Shown piece after piece: positions 21,341-31,800 of a stretch of 64,000 nt of DNA (the stretch's first letter is position 1; each line of letters opens with the position of its first letter). The notes beneath the pieces are model-generated. The model saw only the letters and a program-made list of their open reading frames with translations, had not been told where the DNA came from and ran no database searches. This DNA comes from Chaenocephalus aceratus. Its lineage: Eukaryota > Chordata > Actinopteri > Perciformes > Channichthyidae. Position numbers and translations under genes: made by a program. The stretch spans positions 12,262,178-12,326,177 of the forward strand of contig CM043797.1 in NCBI GenBank assembly GCA_023974075.1, read 5' to 3'.

Positions 21341-21530
21341 GTAATGGCCAGCTGCTGCGTCTTTCTCTGTAACCTCTTTGGCGTGCTTCGCACTCAAATG
21401 CGAACGCATTGTTGAGGTTGAGCTGACCAACGTCTTTTCGCAGAGCTTGCATTTAACTTCCTTTGGACTTGTAAGTTCGAAGTAGTTCCACAAGGAGGAA
21501 CTCTTTTTACCTGCCGCTTTGTTCATCTTT
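21341..21530 (-). pseudogene. BED zinc finger of a ZBED-type hAT transposase
   Basis: Minus strand reads MNKAAGKKSSSLWNYFEL, then EVKCKLCEKTLVSSTSTMRS and HLSAKHAKE, i.e. C-x2-C...H-x4-H. The start is taken at that Met (about 21526), because the upstream residues look like leader. The protein ends shortly after the finger and the catalytic domain is absent. Confidence 0.72.
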
Positions 21531-21692
21531 AGTCGCACGTGTGAGGGAGAGGGGGGGTGGGGGCGGGGTCGGTGTGTAGCGTGCTGCAGCAGCAGTCTGC
21601 TCTGCACGCAGGCTTCCTCCAAGTTTACAGTAAAACAAACTGGTGGTGTGACCAATGGCCATTTACAATTATTAATACTATTACTATTATTA

Positions 21693-21693
<1 letters not shown>

Positions 21694-21736
<43 letters not shown>
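21694..21736. repeat. (AT)n microsatellite
   Basis: About 21 AT units, followed by an A-rich stretch to 21800. Confidence 0.95.
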
Positions 21737-21738
<2 letters not shown>

Positions 21739-21880
21739 GTTGAAACTAAGCCAGAAAAAAAAAAAAAATACATAAATAATAAAAAAAAAATATATAAATA
21801 AAATCGATTTTTAAAAATAATATTGGATTATGGAGACTGTAACGAATATTCGAATAATCGAATAATCGCTGGCATCCCTA

Positions 21881-22200
21881 GTTTACAGTAGTCCCTCGTT
21901 CTTATTATACATCCATGTTGTAGTCCGCTGTATAGAAAACTGTAGTTTCCATAGTTTCCCCACAGCAGCAGACGCACACAATGACGTCCGCTGGCGCATC
22001 ATAAACACGTCGGATAGTGAAAGTGCATTCGGATTCTCTAAAGTACCGCAGTCTCTTCTCCTACGTCCTTTTGAATTCTCCTATCCACTATCCCTTAACC
22101 CCGTGACGTTTCACTCAGAGGTCAAGGAATAGGAGATAGGGTTAGAATTTAGGAGCTAATTTTTGGATTATCGGAACGCAACCTGACACTAACGTGGACG
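21881..22200. repeat. Second, truncated copy of the TIR-element interior
   Basis: 21881-22139 matches 16547-16804, and 22140-22185 matches 20917-20960 across the hAT insertion point. This gives the undisturbed version of that site. 22200-22700 beyond it shows no gene. Confidence 0.8.
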
Positions 22201-22713
22201 AGTGGACTCCGGAGTTTGCTGCATGAGTTGCACTGTATGATCTGTGGTGAAGTGAGCTGTCACTCAAAAACTGAGTAGCCAATGGGGACGCACCCCTGAA
22301 AGTCCCGCCCACCTGGGACGTTTGTGTCAAAATCGAAAACAAAAAATGAGGGAGCGCAAACGAGAAGAGCTGCAGCGAGAGCAAAAGTCTGATCATTGAG
22401 AAAGAAGCAAAGAGAACTGCAAACAAAAAGATATGTTAAAACAAAGGAAACATACAGTTTACATGATTACACAAATGATTTGTTTGCAACTTATAGTTTC
22501 ATTTTTTTAATTACATTTATTTAGCTTGACTCAGTTTTTTTTCTATTAAACTCTTAGTTTTGCTTGATTCTGAGAAAGTGTACCTTTATCTTTATGAAAC
22601 AAAACTAGTCCCACAGAATTCCGCCTAACCTGTAATTAAAAACACAAGTCAGAAATAAAAAAATGTATAATTCATTTTCAGACTATATGAATCCCCTGAA
22701 CACAGGCGGATCA

Positions 22714-23125
22714 ACCAGGTGGGGGAAGTACTCAGATATTGTAAGAAAAAGTAGAAGTACCAGAGTGTAGGAATACTCTGTTACCAGTAAAAGTCCTGCA
22801 TTAAAAGTGTTACTCAAAAAGGAGGACAAAAGTATTCTAAATATACTTAAAGTACCAACAGTAAAAGTAGTCCAACTCATTATGCAGATTGGCCCATTTC
22901 AGTATAATATATATTATATGTTTTGATTATAATTATTGATCATTAAAGTGTTATCAAAACTGGTAAAGCTGCAGCTAGTTTTAATGATCTGTAAAGTAAC
23001 TAAACGTATTCAATAAATGTAGTGGAGTAAAAGACGATTTACTGATTTAATTGTACTGGAGTATTAATACAAAGTAGACTAATGGAACTGGGAATACTCA
23101 AGTAATACAAGTATTCAGTGGCAGC
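22714..23125. repeat. Fish interspersed repeat (GAAGTACTCAGAT / AAAGTACCA type)
   Basis: Contains GGGGGAAGTACTCAGAT, AAAAAGTAGAAGTACCAGAG, AAAGTCCTGCATTAAAAGTG, and a terminal AATACTCAAGTAATACAAGT. This is the wording of a very common percomorph non-autonomous repeat. Non-coding. Confidence 0.6.
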
Positions 23126-23334
23126 TCCAGAGTATTTTTGTTGGGTAATCTATGGTAGGGCTAACCCAGGGGTCTGCAACCTTTTTGACCAAAAGAGCCA
23201 TGTTGCTCCTTTTTCCAAAACATTTTTTTGTCTGGAGCCGCAAAACATATTTCCTAGGTTTTTATTGTTATATCAGACAAAAACTACAGTTTTTTTGCAT
23301 TTATTAGGCTATTTATTACATGATATAAGGCACC

Positions 23335-23460
23335 GTTCCCCACACTGCTCCCCGGGCGCCGTTCAAAATGGCAGCCCACTGCTCCTAACACAGGATGGGT
23401 CAAATGCAGAGAAACAATTTCCCCACGGGGATTAATAAAAGTCCATCTTATCTTATCTTA
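23335..23460 (+). mobile_element. Retroelement 3' tail (TCTTA repeat end)
   Basis: CCCCACGGGGATTAATAAAA followed by TCTTATCTTATCTTA, after a CACTGCTCCCCGGGCGCC block, is a common fish LINE/SINE 3' end. The 5' part is missing. Confidence 0.6.
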
Positions 23461-23654
23461 TATAAAACTGTTAACCTCTAATAAGAAACAAAGAACTCTT
23501 ATAAGGAGAATTACAAATAATACACAGGCCTACTTTAAAATAAATTAAACACAGCACTTGGGGAGTCCTCTGCACATTTGAAGGAAAAACTTTTTTTATT
23601 AAAATAGGCCCACTTTGAAATAAATAAAACATATAGCTGCACCCTAAAAAGAGT

Positions 23655-24035
23655 TAAAGGTAGGGTGAGAATGAAGAAACCAGCTCGAGTGCGCTAGAAT
23701 TTTAAAGTACACAACAGGAAAAAATATGCCTCTTCCTTCAGACTTCCTTACAGAGCCCCTCCTCCAACACACACGAACGCGCACATGACCAATGAGGGCA
23801 CGAGATAAGTTTGTGCACAGATGGAAGGCTGACAGGCAGTTAGGCCATCCAGTTATTTTAGCCGGCCCGGCTCAGATGATTGGTCGTGTTTTTTACAGTA
23901 CTACGGCTTCCAGAGATTAATTTTTGTATGTATTTATTGTCAAAGCATTTAATATATTCATTGCTATCGGGACGTTAAGAGCATTCCATGGAATATAACA
24001 AAAAGTGTTTTCTGAAATAAATTACATACCCCATT
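23655..24035. mobile_element. MITE, second copy of the 4917-5303 family
   Basis: Starts TTAAAGGTAGGGTGAGAATG and shares GACCAATGAGGGCACGAGAT and GAGCATTCCATGGAATATAA with the first copy. The right end is degraded. Confidence 0.8.
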
Positions 24036-24469
24036 GAATTATGACTGAAGATCGTCAGCTGTCTTCCTCTCCCGTGTTGTTCCTCGATACGTAAAGGCTG
24101 CACCACCGTTGACAACTTCTCTCTACATATCAAACATACCGGTAAACCAGCATCAATTGCTGTGAAAGCATACAACTCTGTTCACACAGAATTAAATCCT
24201 GTGTTCCTCCGGTACTTTTCTTTGATTTATCCATAGTTCGCTCATCGAGCCGGGGGTCAGGTTATTCGCCTCCAAGAAAAGGCGCTCGCGCGGGACCGGA
24301 GCAGGATGTGACGCATATTTTAGTTTACCTAATTAAAACCGTTTTGTTTTTTATTTATGTGTCACAGTATCACCTCAAAATACAAGATACGAAACATTTT
24401 CAACCATGCAACAAAATATAAATAGTCCTACAAATACTTTTATTTTATTTCCTTCTTATTTTTGTCTAA

Positions 24470-24567
24470 GCTCAAGGGAGCCAGAGCAGAGGGGTCTGCC
24501 TGCAGACCTCCACTCTCAGGACAGTTCCGGTGCAGACCTCCACTCTCAGGACACCTCCACCATAGAT
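24470..24567. repeat. Inverted-repeat arm, pair with 31045-31145
   Basis: GACCTCCACTCTCAGGACA occurs twice here, with CAGTTCCGGTGCAGACCTCC. The complement, in the opposite order, is at 31060-31140 just inside the right hAT terminus, so the two arms are subterminal inverted repeats of the 8-kb composite. Confidence 0.75.
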
Positions 24568-25047
24568 ATATATATATAAACACTAGATGGCTCATGGGAG
24601 ATTTTCCAGCGTAGCTGACCGGCCGCCATCTTGCTACAGTTAACAGTTACTCTGATTCGCGTTATGGTAGCTGTTATAAGGTGAGTGATCTGCACAAAAA
24701 TACTCTTAACTGACTGAAATCTTGACTGATTTACAAACGGTTTGGTTTATTATAAACATTATTATCATGGCTATGATACAGGATGCTTGGACATGTTGAA
24801 ATTGCAGCTTTTCTTTGTGTATGTGGTTGTATTTATTAGCTGGCTAATAACAAGAGGCTGTGAGTGAGACCTAGTATTACAAAGTTCACCCAGCAACTTT
24901 ACACCAGTGGGAAAGGCAGAACTGCTCTTTCTTTTCAACATAACTGAAGTTACACATGATTTCTTCCAAGTGGTTTGGCTTGTTATAAAACATCTTGCAT
25001 TATGATACAGGAATTTGCTGGCTTTGTGTTTACAGAAGTACCTGACT

Positions 25048-25130
25048 ATGCCGGACTTTTGTGCAGCCTACGGATGCTCCAATCGCCGCTGTCTGCAAAC
25101 AAGAACCCGTGGGATCACCACATATGTTTG
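25048..25130 (+). pseudogene. THAP zinc-finger domain, first exon fragment
   Basis: ATG at 25048 opens MPDFCAAYGCSNRRCLQTR, matching the THAP start (Met-Pro then the first C-x4-C zinc pair). It runs on to RGITTYV and is lost soon after. The remaining zinc ligands and the AVPTIF box are not found. THAP domains bind DNA in P-element-like transposases and host regulators. Confidence 0.68.
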
Positions 25131-25379
25131 TTTGCTCAGTCTAATAAACCCATAACATGGTTGTGAAAGAATACCAAAGCTGAGGCTGGACGATGATTGA
25201 TTGTTGGTGTGCCATGTGTCACTGTGTGTCTTATTGGTTTTGTGTTATACTGTATTTTATTGTGTGCAGCTGGTCCTTATCTCCAAGACACATTTAAAAC
25301 AAATAACCTTGAAGTCCCATCTCTCCCCACCTGCTCCTGCTTCCTACATCCCCTCCACACCACACCAAGTTGTTCTTCT

Positions 25380-25436
25380 TAATAATAATACAACATTTAT
25401 TTTGGGGGGGCGCCTTTCATAACACCCAAGGACACA
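25380..25436. mobile_element. Short retroelement 3' fragment
   Basis: AATAATAATACAACATTTAT then GCGCCTTTCATAACACCCAA is a common fish retroelement end. Confidence 0.45.
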
Positions 25437-25449
25437 TAGGATAGTTTAT

Positions 25450-25501
25450 GTTTAAATTGTTCCCTATATTGCATAGGGGCAATATAGGGAACAATTTAAA
25501 C
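25450..25501. repeat. Perfect hairpin, 23-bp arms, 6-base loop
   Basis: Arms at 25450-25472 and 25479-25501 are exact complements around loop ATAGGG. The core is TTGTTCCCTATATTGC. It lies inside the THAP element, with no T-run or promoter to call it a terminator. Confidence 0.9.
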
Positions 25502-26289
25502 AGTGGATTTTGTGATATATCACCCGGGGTGAGACAAGACAAACCACAAATGGACTACAGAAGGACACAAAAGGACACATGGTACATATTATTCTTGGTC
25601 TTTTTTCAATAACATATTTCAAAGGTTCTGGATTTGTTTACAAATCTAGAAACTAAATACAAAACTAGGATGATATGAAGATCTCATGTCAAAAATAATT
25701 GTGATAAATTAGACAGAACTGGCCTGTCTGTGAGCACATTTTATGTTGGTTTGGTTCTTCTGATAAAGGTGTGAATATCTAAATAATATACCAACATATG
25801 CTATTGTCATTAGTTGTGTCCCTGTTCTTAAAGCTAAGGCATTGCTAAATTAACAACTCTTGGCTTACAGAGTGGTAACATGAGACCGATTTTTATATAT
25901 AAAATATAAATGTATTTTAATTTTATAATTTATTTTAAATATTAACAATATAATAAAATTAATGGAAATATATACACCGGCAAATATTTAATATAAATAC
26001 CTTGTGTGTGTGTGTATAGCTATTGCTTTATCTGATTAATGTTATTTTCATATGAAAGTCCATGATTATAAGTATGCAGTATCATAACTACATCTTTGAT
26101 GTTTATACAAAAAAAAACCGTTTGAAAATTGGTTGAAAATTGAGCAAGCTATGGTTATTTAAATAGTAAACCATAATGTTATGAATGAGAGAACTCCCTG
26201 TAGCAAGATGGCGGCCAAGTGGCAACGTCGGTCTCCATTGGCCAGCAGCGCGGGTGAGTCATCTAGTGTTTATATCTATGACCTCTACT

Positions 26290-27198
26290 GTCAGTACAGG
26301 AAGTGACGATTCTGACGCGTTTTTTTCCCGCCCACCGAAGGACTCGTTTGATGGAAGTTTTCAAATCACAATGGAGACTCATCACGGAGGTGATGAGTCC
26401 GACCACCGTGCACTTTGGGTCGGCCTTGGTCAAGCCCTTTTGACCCCCCCAGCCTGGTTCTAGTAAAAGTTTTTCGCTCAAATGACACCATGGAGGAATG
26501 TAACGGGAGTTGACAGGGGACTCTGCCCTCCTCACGAGTGCCTATTTTCGGACACTTTTTTTCACTTTTCCCCGGGGACATTGCCCGGTCTCGGGTCCCC
26601 CCCCACGGCCTGTGTCCAGCCCCCCTCCCCCACACTCATCCATGTATTAACGGATTTTGACAATTTTTGTTGCATTTTTCTCCTCTCCTCTCACTGATCG
26701 AATGGCAAACGCGACCCACTGTCGGAGGGCCTCCGCGCCGGCCGATATGAAGCGTGACCAAGACGCACCGTCCAGGGGTCCCACGGGTCCCGCAGCGGGG
26801 TGGAGGTTCCCAGCTGGAACCTCCTCACCTCCGCCGCGGTGCACTCGGCAAACACGGTTGTTTCTCGAACCTTCCACTGTTGTCTAGCGGGTGTAACTAA
26901 AATACAAGATGTCGTATTTATATATATAAATAAATATATCTATATCTATATAGATAATTAGTGTCAGTGCTATTTTATGTTGTATTAGCGTGCATTTCAT
27001 GTTCGGAAAGTGGTGCGGTACTGAGAGTAAACAATACAAGGTGTCCCTATTTTTATATATATCTATATATACTTTATGTATATAATAAGTGTCAGTACTA
27101 TTTTATTTTGTATTTGCGTGCATTTCCTGTTCGGAAAGTGGCGCTGCGGCTGTACTGATAGTAACTACAATACAAGGTGTCCGTATATATCTATATAT
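26290..27198. repeat. GC-rich spacer then AT-rich tandem repeats
   Basis: 26290-26890 has no recognised gene. From about 26900, two related units share AGTGTCAGT(G/A)CTATTTTAT, GCGTGCATTTC(A/C)TGTTCGGA and AATACAAG(A/G)TGTC. A third copy lies at about 30905-31000, beyond the hAT, so the hAT at 27199 landed within this array. Confidence 0.6.
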
Positions 27199-27990
27199 AT
27201 TGTGCTTGAATTGGAATGAAAAAGGTGCCAGTACTCTAAAATCAGCAACTTTTTCAAGTCAATTTTATATATACAGCCCACAAACAAGAATTTGGCTACT
27301 ATAATGCTGGTGGGTTTGTCTCTTTACTACTGTATATTTTAGAAAGGTTCACTGTACTTAACATTTTTTATGATAGGCAGCGGATATGGCTAAAACTCAG
27401 TAAGGTCAATATTAACTGAAAATATAGCAATCAAAGTCTAGATCTTCTGCTGAAGACACATGAAGCAGAGACCTTTCAGGTGAGAGCCCCTCTGGTGGTG
27501 TTCAACATTAATGACAAGGAAACAAAGCTCTGGTCAGAAGCATTTTTTATAAAAAGCTTTAACAAAATTAAGTATTTCTGTACATTTTGAATGCAATCTA
27601 ACTTTCCAACTCAGAAAACGAAAAACGAAAAAGTGCCAAAAGTCTTCTCACATGGCTGAGCTGCTTTGCAATATACTTCACCACTGAAGAATACAAATAT
27701 GTATAAAGTAAACTATGATGCAATCTAACTTTCCAACTCAGAAAAATTATAAAGAGCATGAACAAAGAACATGTAAAAACAAATGCAAAATGTGCACAAT
27801 CTAAAATGAGAAACTGTAACTGCAAGTAACAAAGTCTGAGCCATGGTAAAGAGTTACATTGAACACCAAGCTGATCAGATAACTCCCTGGTTGGTCTGAA
27901 GTCCTTATATCTCCAGGATCTGTACAAATCGGCACATTATGCCAAAAGTCTTCTCACTGGGTGAGCTGCTTTGCAATATACTTCACATTG

Positions 27991-30156
27991 TTAGAAAAGG
28001 CTCCAGAAGGCCTTGGGGACATCAGTATCAGGGGCTGGAGCTGGACAGGCTCTTTCATCAGCACTTCTCCTTCCCTTTGCCAGCCAGGACCTCACATACT
28101 GTTCCGGATTGAACTGTCCTAGTGATGGTCCATTACATTTAATGAAAACCAGGCTGGACAGTCGGCTGACAGAGAGAGCATTCCTTTTTGCAGTAAGGAT
28201 ATCGTTCATGCAGCTGAATGCCCGCTCACACTCACTAGTGGAGACAGCAATGGTTCGGACTGCTTTCAGTAGAGGCTCCATGGCAGCAGGTGTACGGGAT
28301 GCCCTGGTTTCCTTGTATTCGCGAAAGCCCTGAACAGTCTCTCTTCTGTCCACTTTCAGCACTTCGCACAAACGTAGCACCTCTACGTCCCCATACTGTA
28401 CGTCTAACTCCTCTTCAGGCCAACTTCCAGGATGGATAACTTTCATGTCCTGGATTAGCTGATTGTCCCGGGCCTCCCGGCCATGTAATGGGATTTCTCT
28501 TGTGCTGACATGAGAGGAGGTTGTGGAAGTCATTCTGTGTCTCAGATTCTCTACCATACTGCGGAAAAACTGACCTGCATGAATCTGTACAAGCCTGCCA
28601 TTCTCACGCAGGGGCAGGGCAACACCCTTGAAGGACTTCTCAGCTAGAGCTGTATGAACTGTAGTCATGTGTGGGCCAGGCATGGTGACCATGGATTCAA
28701 AAACTCGTATTTCTCGAGTTAGAGCCTATCTTCTGTAGGCAGTGTCATCTCTCTTTTTTGGAGTTGCCGAGAGAGGTCGCTGAGCTCTGTGAGCGCATCG
28801 TACATCAGTCCCAGATTGCTGACAAACGTTGCAGATGTGAGCACATCATCCAGGCCCTTGTACTTTGCTCTGTCTCTGGAATCCCTGCTCGTGTCATTTG
28901 CAGCATTTGTGAAGTGATCATGAAGCACTCGGTAGTTTTCCCAGACTGCTCTGACGCTCCTTTCACTTGAAGCCACCCAGCGGATGGACAAAACACGCCC
29001 TATCACCAGGAGACGCTGTCCGACTGCTTGCGCACACTGCCTCTGATTTTTGGGGGAGGCATGGAACAAGGAATAGAGTTTGTCAAAAAAGATCTGGAAA
29101 TGATTGAGCCCTGAGACCTCCTTGACCACATCCCCAACTGCCAGCTCTAGACGATGATTGGAGCAGTGCCACACAAACAGGCTTGGGAATTTACTACACA
29201 ACTGGGTAGCAACGCCTGTTCTCTTCCCTAGCATGACTGAAGCCCCATCACATGCAAAAGAAACGAAACACTGACCTAAAAAGTCCTCGTTAAAATCTCT
29301 TCCAAGACACTCCATTAACGCCTTTGTGATGTCATCAGCCGTTGTTCCATCCAACTCGATCAGCTCCCAAAAAAACGTTTCGGGCTCAGCATCAGCTAAT
29401 GCTGAGCGTAGACACACAACAAGCACCGTTTTACCACTAATAGTGGTAGATTCATCGACCAAAACACAGAGTTTTCTTTGGTTTTCTGTAATGTCTTTTG
29501 CCATTTTTTTCTTCAGCTCATGAGCTATGTGGTCGATGATTTCGCCACAGGTTTTATTGGAGTGCAAAACCCTGCCCACGTTCAGCCCATTCAGTTTCTG
29601 TACATTCAAATCAATTGGCATGTCTGTGAATGGCCGGCTATGTTTGCCAATTTTATATGCCGTTCGAAAAACTCTGATAGTGGTGTCTAATTCAGATTTA
29701 TGCATAGACTGCACTTGATGTTGAATAGTTTTACGTGAAGCAGATGTAAGGATGTCAGCAGCTTTTACATGGGCTTGTGATTCTTTATGTTCTTTGATTT
29801 TTTTTCTCAGGCTAGCTTGTTGTTTGCCCTTGTCAACACCGAAATGAGACACTGCACACTCACCCCATTCAGTTGACAGTTTCAGTCTGTATTCCCAAAG
29901 ATTTGACATCTCTGCATATCCGACATCCTAGCTTCTTATCTTTAAGAAGGAGCCATGCATTGGTCTTGCAAAAATATTGCACCTGGTCCGTTGTCCAGCA
30001 GTCAGGTGCATCGCTTTGCCCGGTGTTGGTGGTGGCAGTTGCGCCAGCAGCAGCTAACGTTAGAGGCTCTGGAGGAGGCGGCGGAGCTAGTGCAAATGCT
30101 AATGCACTAGAACTTGGAGCAGGAGGATCAACCAAAGAAAGCTCCCCATCAGACAC
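27991..30156 (-). pseudogene. hAT transposase (KIAA1586-like), near full length with two frameshifts
   Basis: About 722 codons in three frames. N-part (30156-about 29880): an A/P-rich leader, then CWTTDQVQYFCKTNAWLLL and KLGCRICRD, a zinc-finger-like start. The middle (to 28719) carries the RNase H-like catalytic core with LCVLVDESTTISGKTVLVV, VSFACDGASVMLGKRTGVA and FVWHCSNHRLELAVGD. The C-part (28692-27991) has the dimerisation motif VRTIAVSTSECERAFSCMND followed by LSSLVFIKCNGPSL. One-base frame changes occur near 29880 and 28720, the latter giving an in-frame TAA. All domains of the family are present in order, so inactivation is recent or the breaks are sequence errors. Known relatives are fish proteins called KIAA1586-like. 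Confidence 0.88.
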
Positions 30157-30445
30157 AATTTACAACACAGGCAAAGCATTCTCTGTATTTGAAGTTTCTT
30201 CCGGCGACAACCGCTGTCTTTTTGCACTTTTATTAATCCACGCTAACATTTTAGAAATGCTAATTTGTGACGTGACTTGCTTTCCTTCTCTCGGGGGCGT
30301 GCCTGCTCTGTTCTATCACTCTACATAGCCACCCACTGGGTGGGAGTTGCACTGCATAAACACAACACACGTGCATCTAGGTATGTAAATTGTAAAGCAT
30401 TAAAACATGGTTTTACTAACAGTTTTCAGTATGTTGTTACTTCGG

Positions 30446-30476
<31 letters not shown>

Positions 30477-30689
30477 TTGAAACGTGTATTACTATTAAAT
30501 CACGGTCAAATAGGTTAATTTTGACATAGTCGTTTCCACCACAGTATTTACATGGAGAAGATAAGCCCCGCCCCCTCTCCAGCACGTTCTGTTTGAATGA
30601 CAGGAGTAAACAGCTGACAGCCGCTGTGAAACTCCAGCGGTTAGAGCGATGAGAATGTCCGTTCGGCACCTCATGACGCATCTACTGAG

Positions 30690-30893
30690 TACCGGGCGGC
30701 TGTATATATATATATATATATATATATGGATGTATAATAAGAACGGCGGGAGAGTGTTGAGTACTGGCACGGTGCATGAGTACCGGAGTACCGCCAGCAT
30801 GCCGGTACTGAGCAAGAAGTGCCGGTACTCCATGGGTCAGAACCAGAAGTGCCGGTACTGCGTACCGGTGAGTACCGGCCCAATTCCAGCACT
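30690..30893. promoter_or_regulatory. Subterminal repeat cluster of the hAT end
   Basis: AGTACCGG/CCGGTACT-type motifs at about 30688, 30779, 30787, 30801, 30821, 30851, 30861 and 30870 in both orientations. hAT transposases often bind clustered subterminal motifs; that role here is inference. An (AT)n run lies at 30706-30727. Confidence 0.55.
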
Positions 30894-31044
30894 GTATATA
30901 TAGATATATACATATGTATATAATAAGTGTCACGATCCGTCACGATCCGATTTTATTTTGTATTTGCGTGCATTTCCTGTTTGGAAAGTGGCACTGTGAT
31001 TTTATAAGTGGTGATTTTATTTTGGAATTCTTAGCGTGTACTTC

Positions 31045-31145
31045 CTGTACTGACAGTGGAGGTCATAGATATAGGTGTCCTGAGAGTGGAGGTCTGCACC
31101 GGAACTGTCCTGAGAGTGGAGCTCTGCAGGCAGGCTCCCATGGAG
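31045..31145. repeat. Inverted-repeat arm, pair with 24470-24567
   Basis: Complement of the left arm: GGAGGTCTGCACCGGAACTG flanked by two CCTGAGAGTGGAG units. Confidence 0.75.
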
Positions 31146-31189
31146 CAGAGGGCTTAAAGGGCCGCGGGTTGCCGACCCCTGGGCTAACC

Positions 31190-31799
31190 CATACAGTGGT
31201 GGGGCTCAAGTCAGTATTTGCAATGTAATTACATACACGCTCCCCTTGACAGTGAAACGCCACACGTGAGGTTTAGATTATTTCCCTGTCTCAATCCAAG
31301 ATTTTTTGAAATACTAACATAAAATACACATTCTGGTACTCTCTTGAGAAGACAAATAAATAAATCTATTACTACACGACATATTTAAAAAAATTAATGC
31401 CATTTTTTTTGTTTTGTTACTTTGTTCTGAAAGCTGAACCTGCTGCTCCTCACAGAGAGAAGAGGCTGTGTGAATGACTTTACTTTACACCTATCAATCA
31501 TCAAACCGTGGGGTCTTATTTCATTACGTGTTGATTTCTATCATTCCTTGAATACGAATTGCCTTGTTCGATACTTGTTACATATTTTACGGTTTTGGGA
31601 TTGTCCAGCTACAATTTTTTTAATATAAATATGTCAAATTGTAATACAATGTAATTAAATGTTATGCAAATGTTCTTCAGCCCTAAATTAATGTGTACCT
31701 TAATTTGTCTTGGCCCATTAAATAATACAATTATTGAACATTTTGAAAATTCTATCAATCCATCAATGAAAAGACGACACGTTCATATGGAAGTTGTGA
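31190..31799. other. Spacer between hAT composite and aplp2 3' end
   Basis: AT-rich, no ORF or repeat recognised. It may include the transcription termination region of aplp2. Confidence 0.4.
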
Positions 31800-31800
31800 G

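Larger units (their letters stand above)
21130..21880 (-). mobile_element. hAT remnant with BED finger
   Basis: The minus-strand start is TAGGGATGCCAGCGATTATT (21880 downward), a familiar hAT terminus followed by ATTCG repeats. Then come an (AT)n run and a BED-finger frame. The far end near 21130 is approximate, as no matching terminus was seen. It lies between the TIR element and its second copy. Confidence 0.6.
24573..26275 (+). mobile_element. THAP-domain DNA transposon remnant
   Basis: Inverted ends ATAAACACTAGATG (24576-24589) and CATCTAGTGTTTAT (26260-26273). Each is followed inward by a GCCGCCATCTTGCTACAG arm (24624-24641 and its complement at 26201-26216). It holds a THAP first exon at 25048 but no transposase. 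It is flanked by TATAGATA-like sequence, suggesting a short AT-rich target. P or Kolobok affiliation is not settled. Confidence 0.65.
27199..30893 (-). mobile_element. hAT element with KIAA1586-like transposase
   Basis: Left end TTGTGCTTGAATTGG (about 27199) and right end CCAATTCCAGCACTG (ending about 30893) are inverted partners, flanked by TATATATA-type target. The right subterminal 200 bases carry at least eight AGTACCGG or CCGGTACT motifs. It encodes a transposase on the minus strand (27991-30156). About 27598-27990 has two short direct repeats (AACTTTCCAACTCAGAAAA; GCTGCTTTGCAATATACTTC). Confidence 0.72.
23167..31181. mobile_element. 8-kb hAT composite with 8-bp target duplication GGCTAACC
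   Basis: Left end CAGGGGTCTGCAACC, right end GGTTGCCGACCCCTG (inverted, 13 of 15 match), flanked by GGCTAACC at 23159-23166 and 31182-31189. Inside, in order: a retroelement tail, a TTAA MITE, one arm of a long inverted repeat (24470-24567), a THAP element, AT-rich tandem repeats, a full-length-like hAT (27199-30893), and the other inverted arm (31045-31145). The original element was much smaller and grew by insertion. Confidence 0.85.

Noticed and set aside
26185..26887. Several overlapping frames of 70-92 codons in GC-rich DNA
   Set aside because: GC-rich chance frames on both strands with no recognisable domain.
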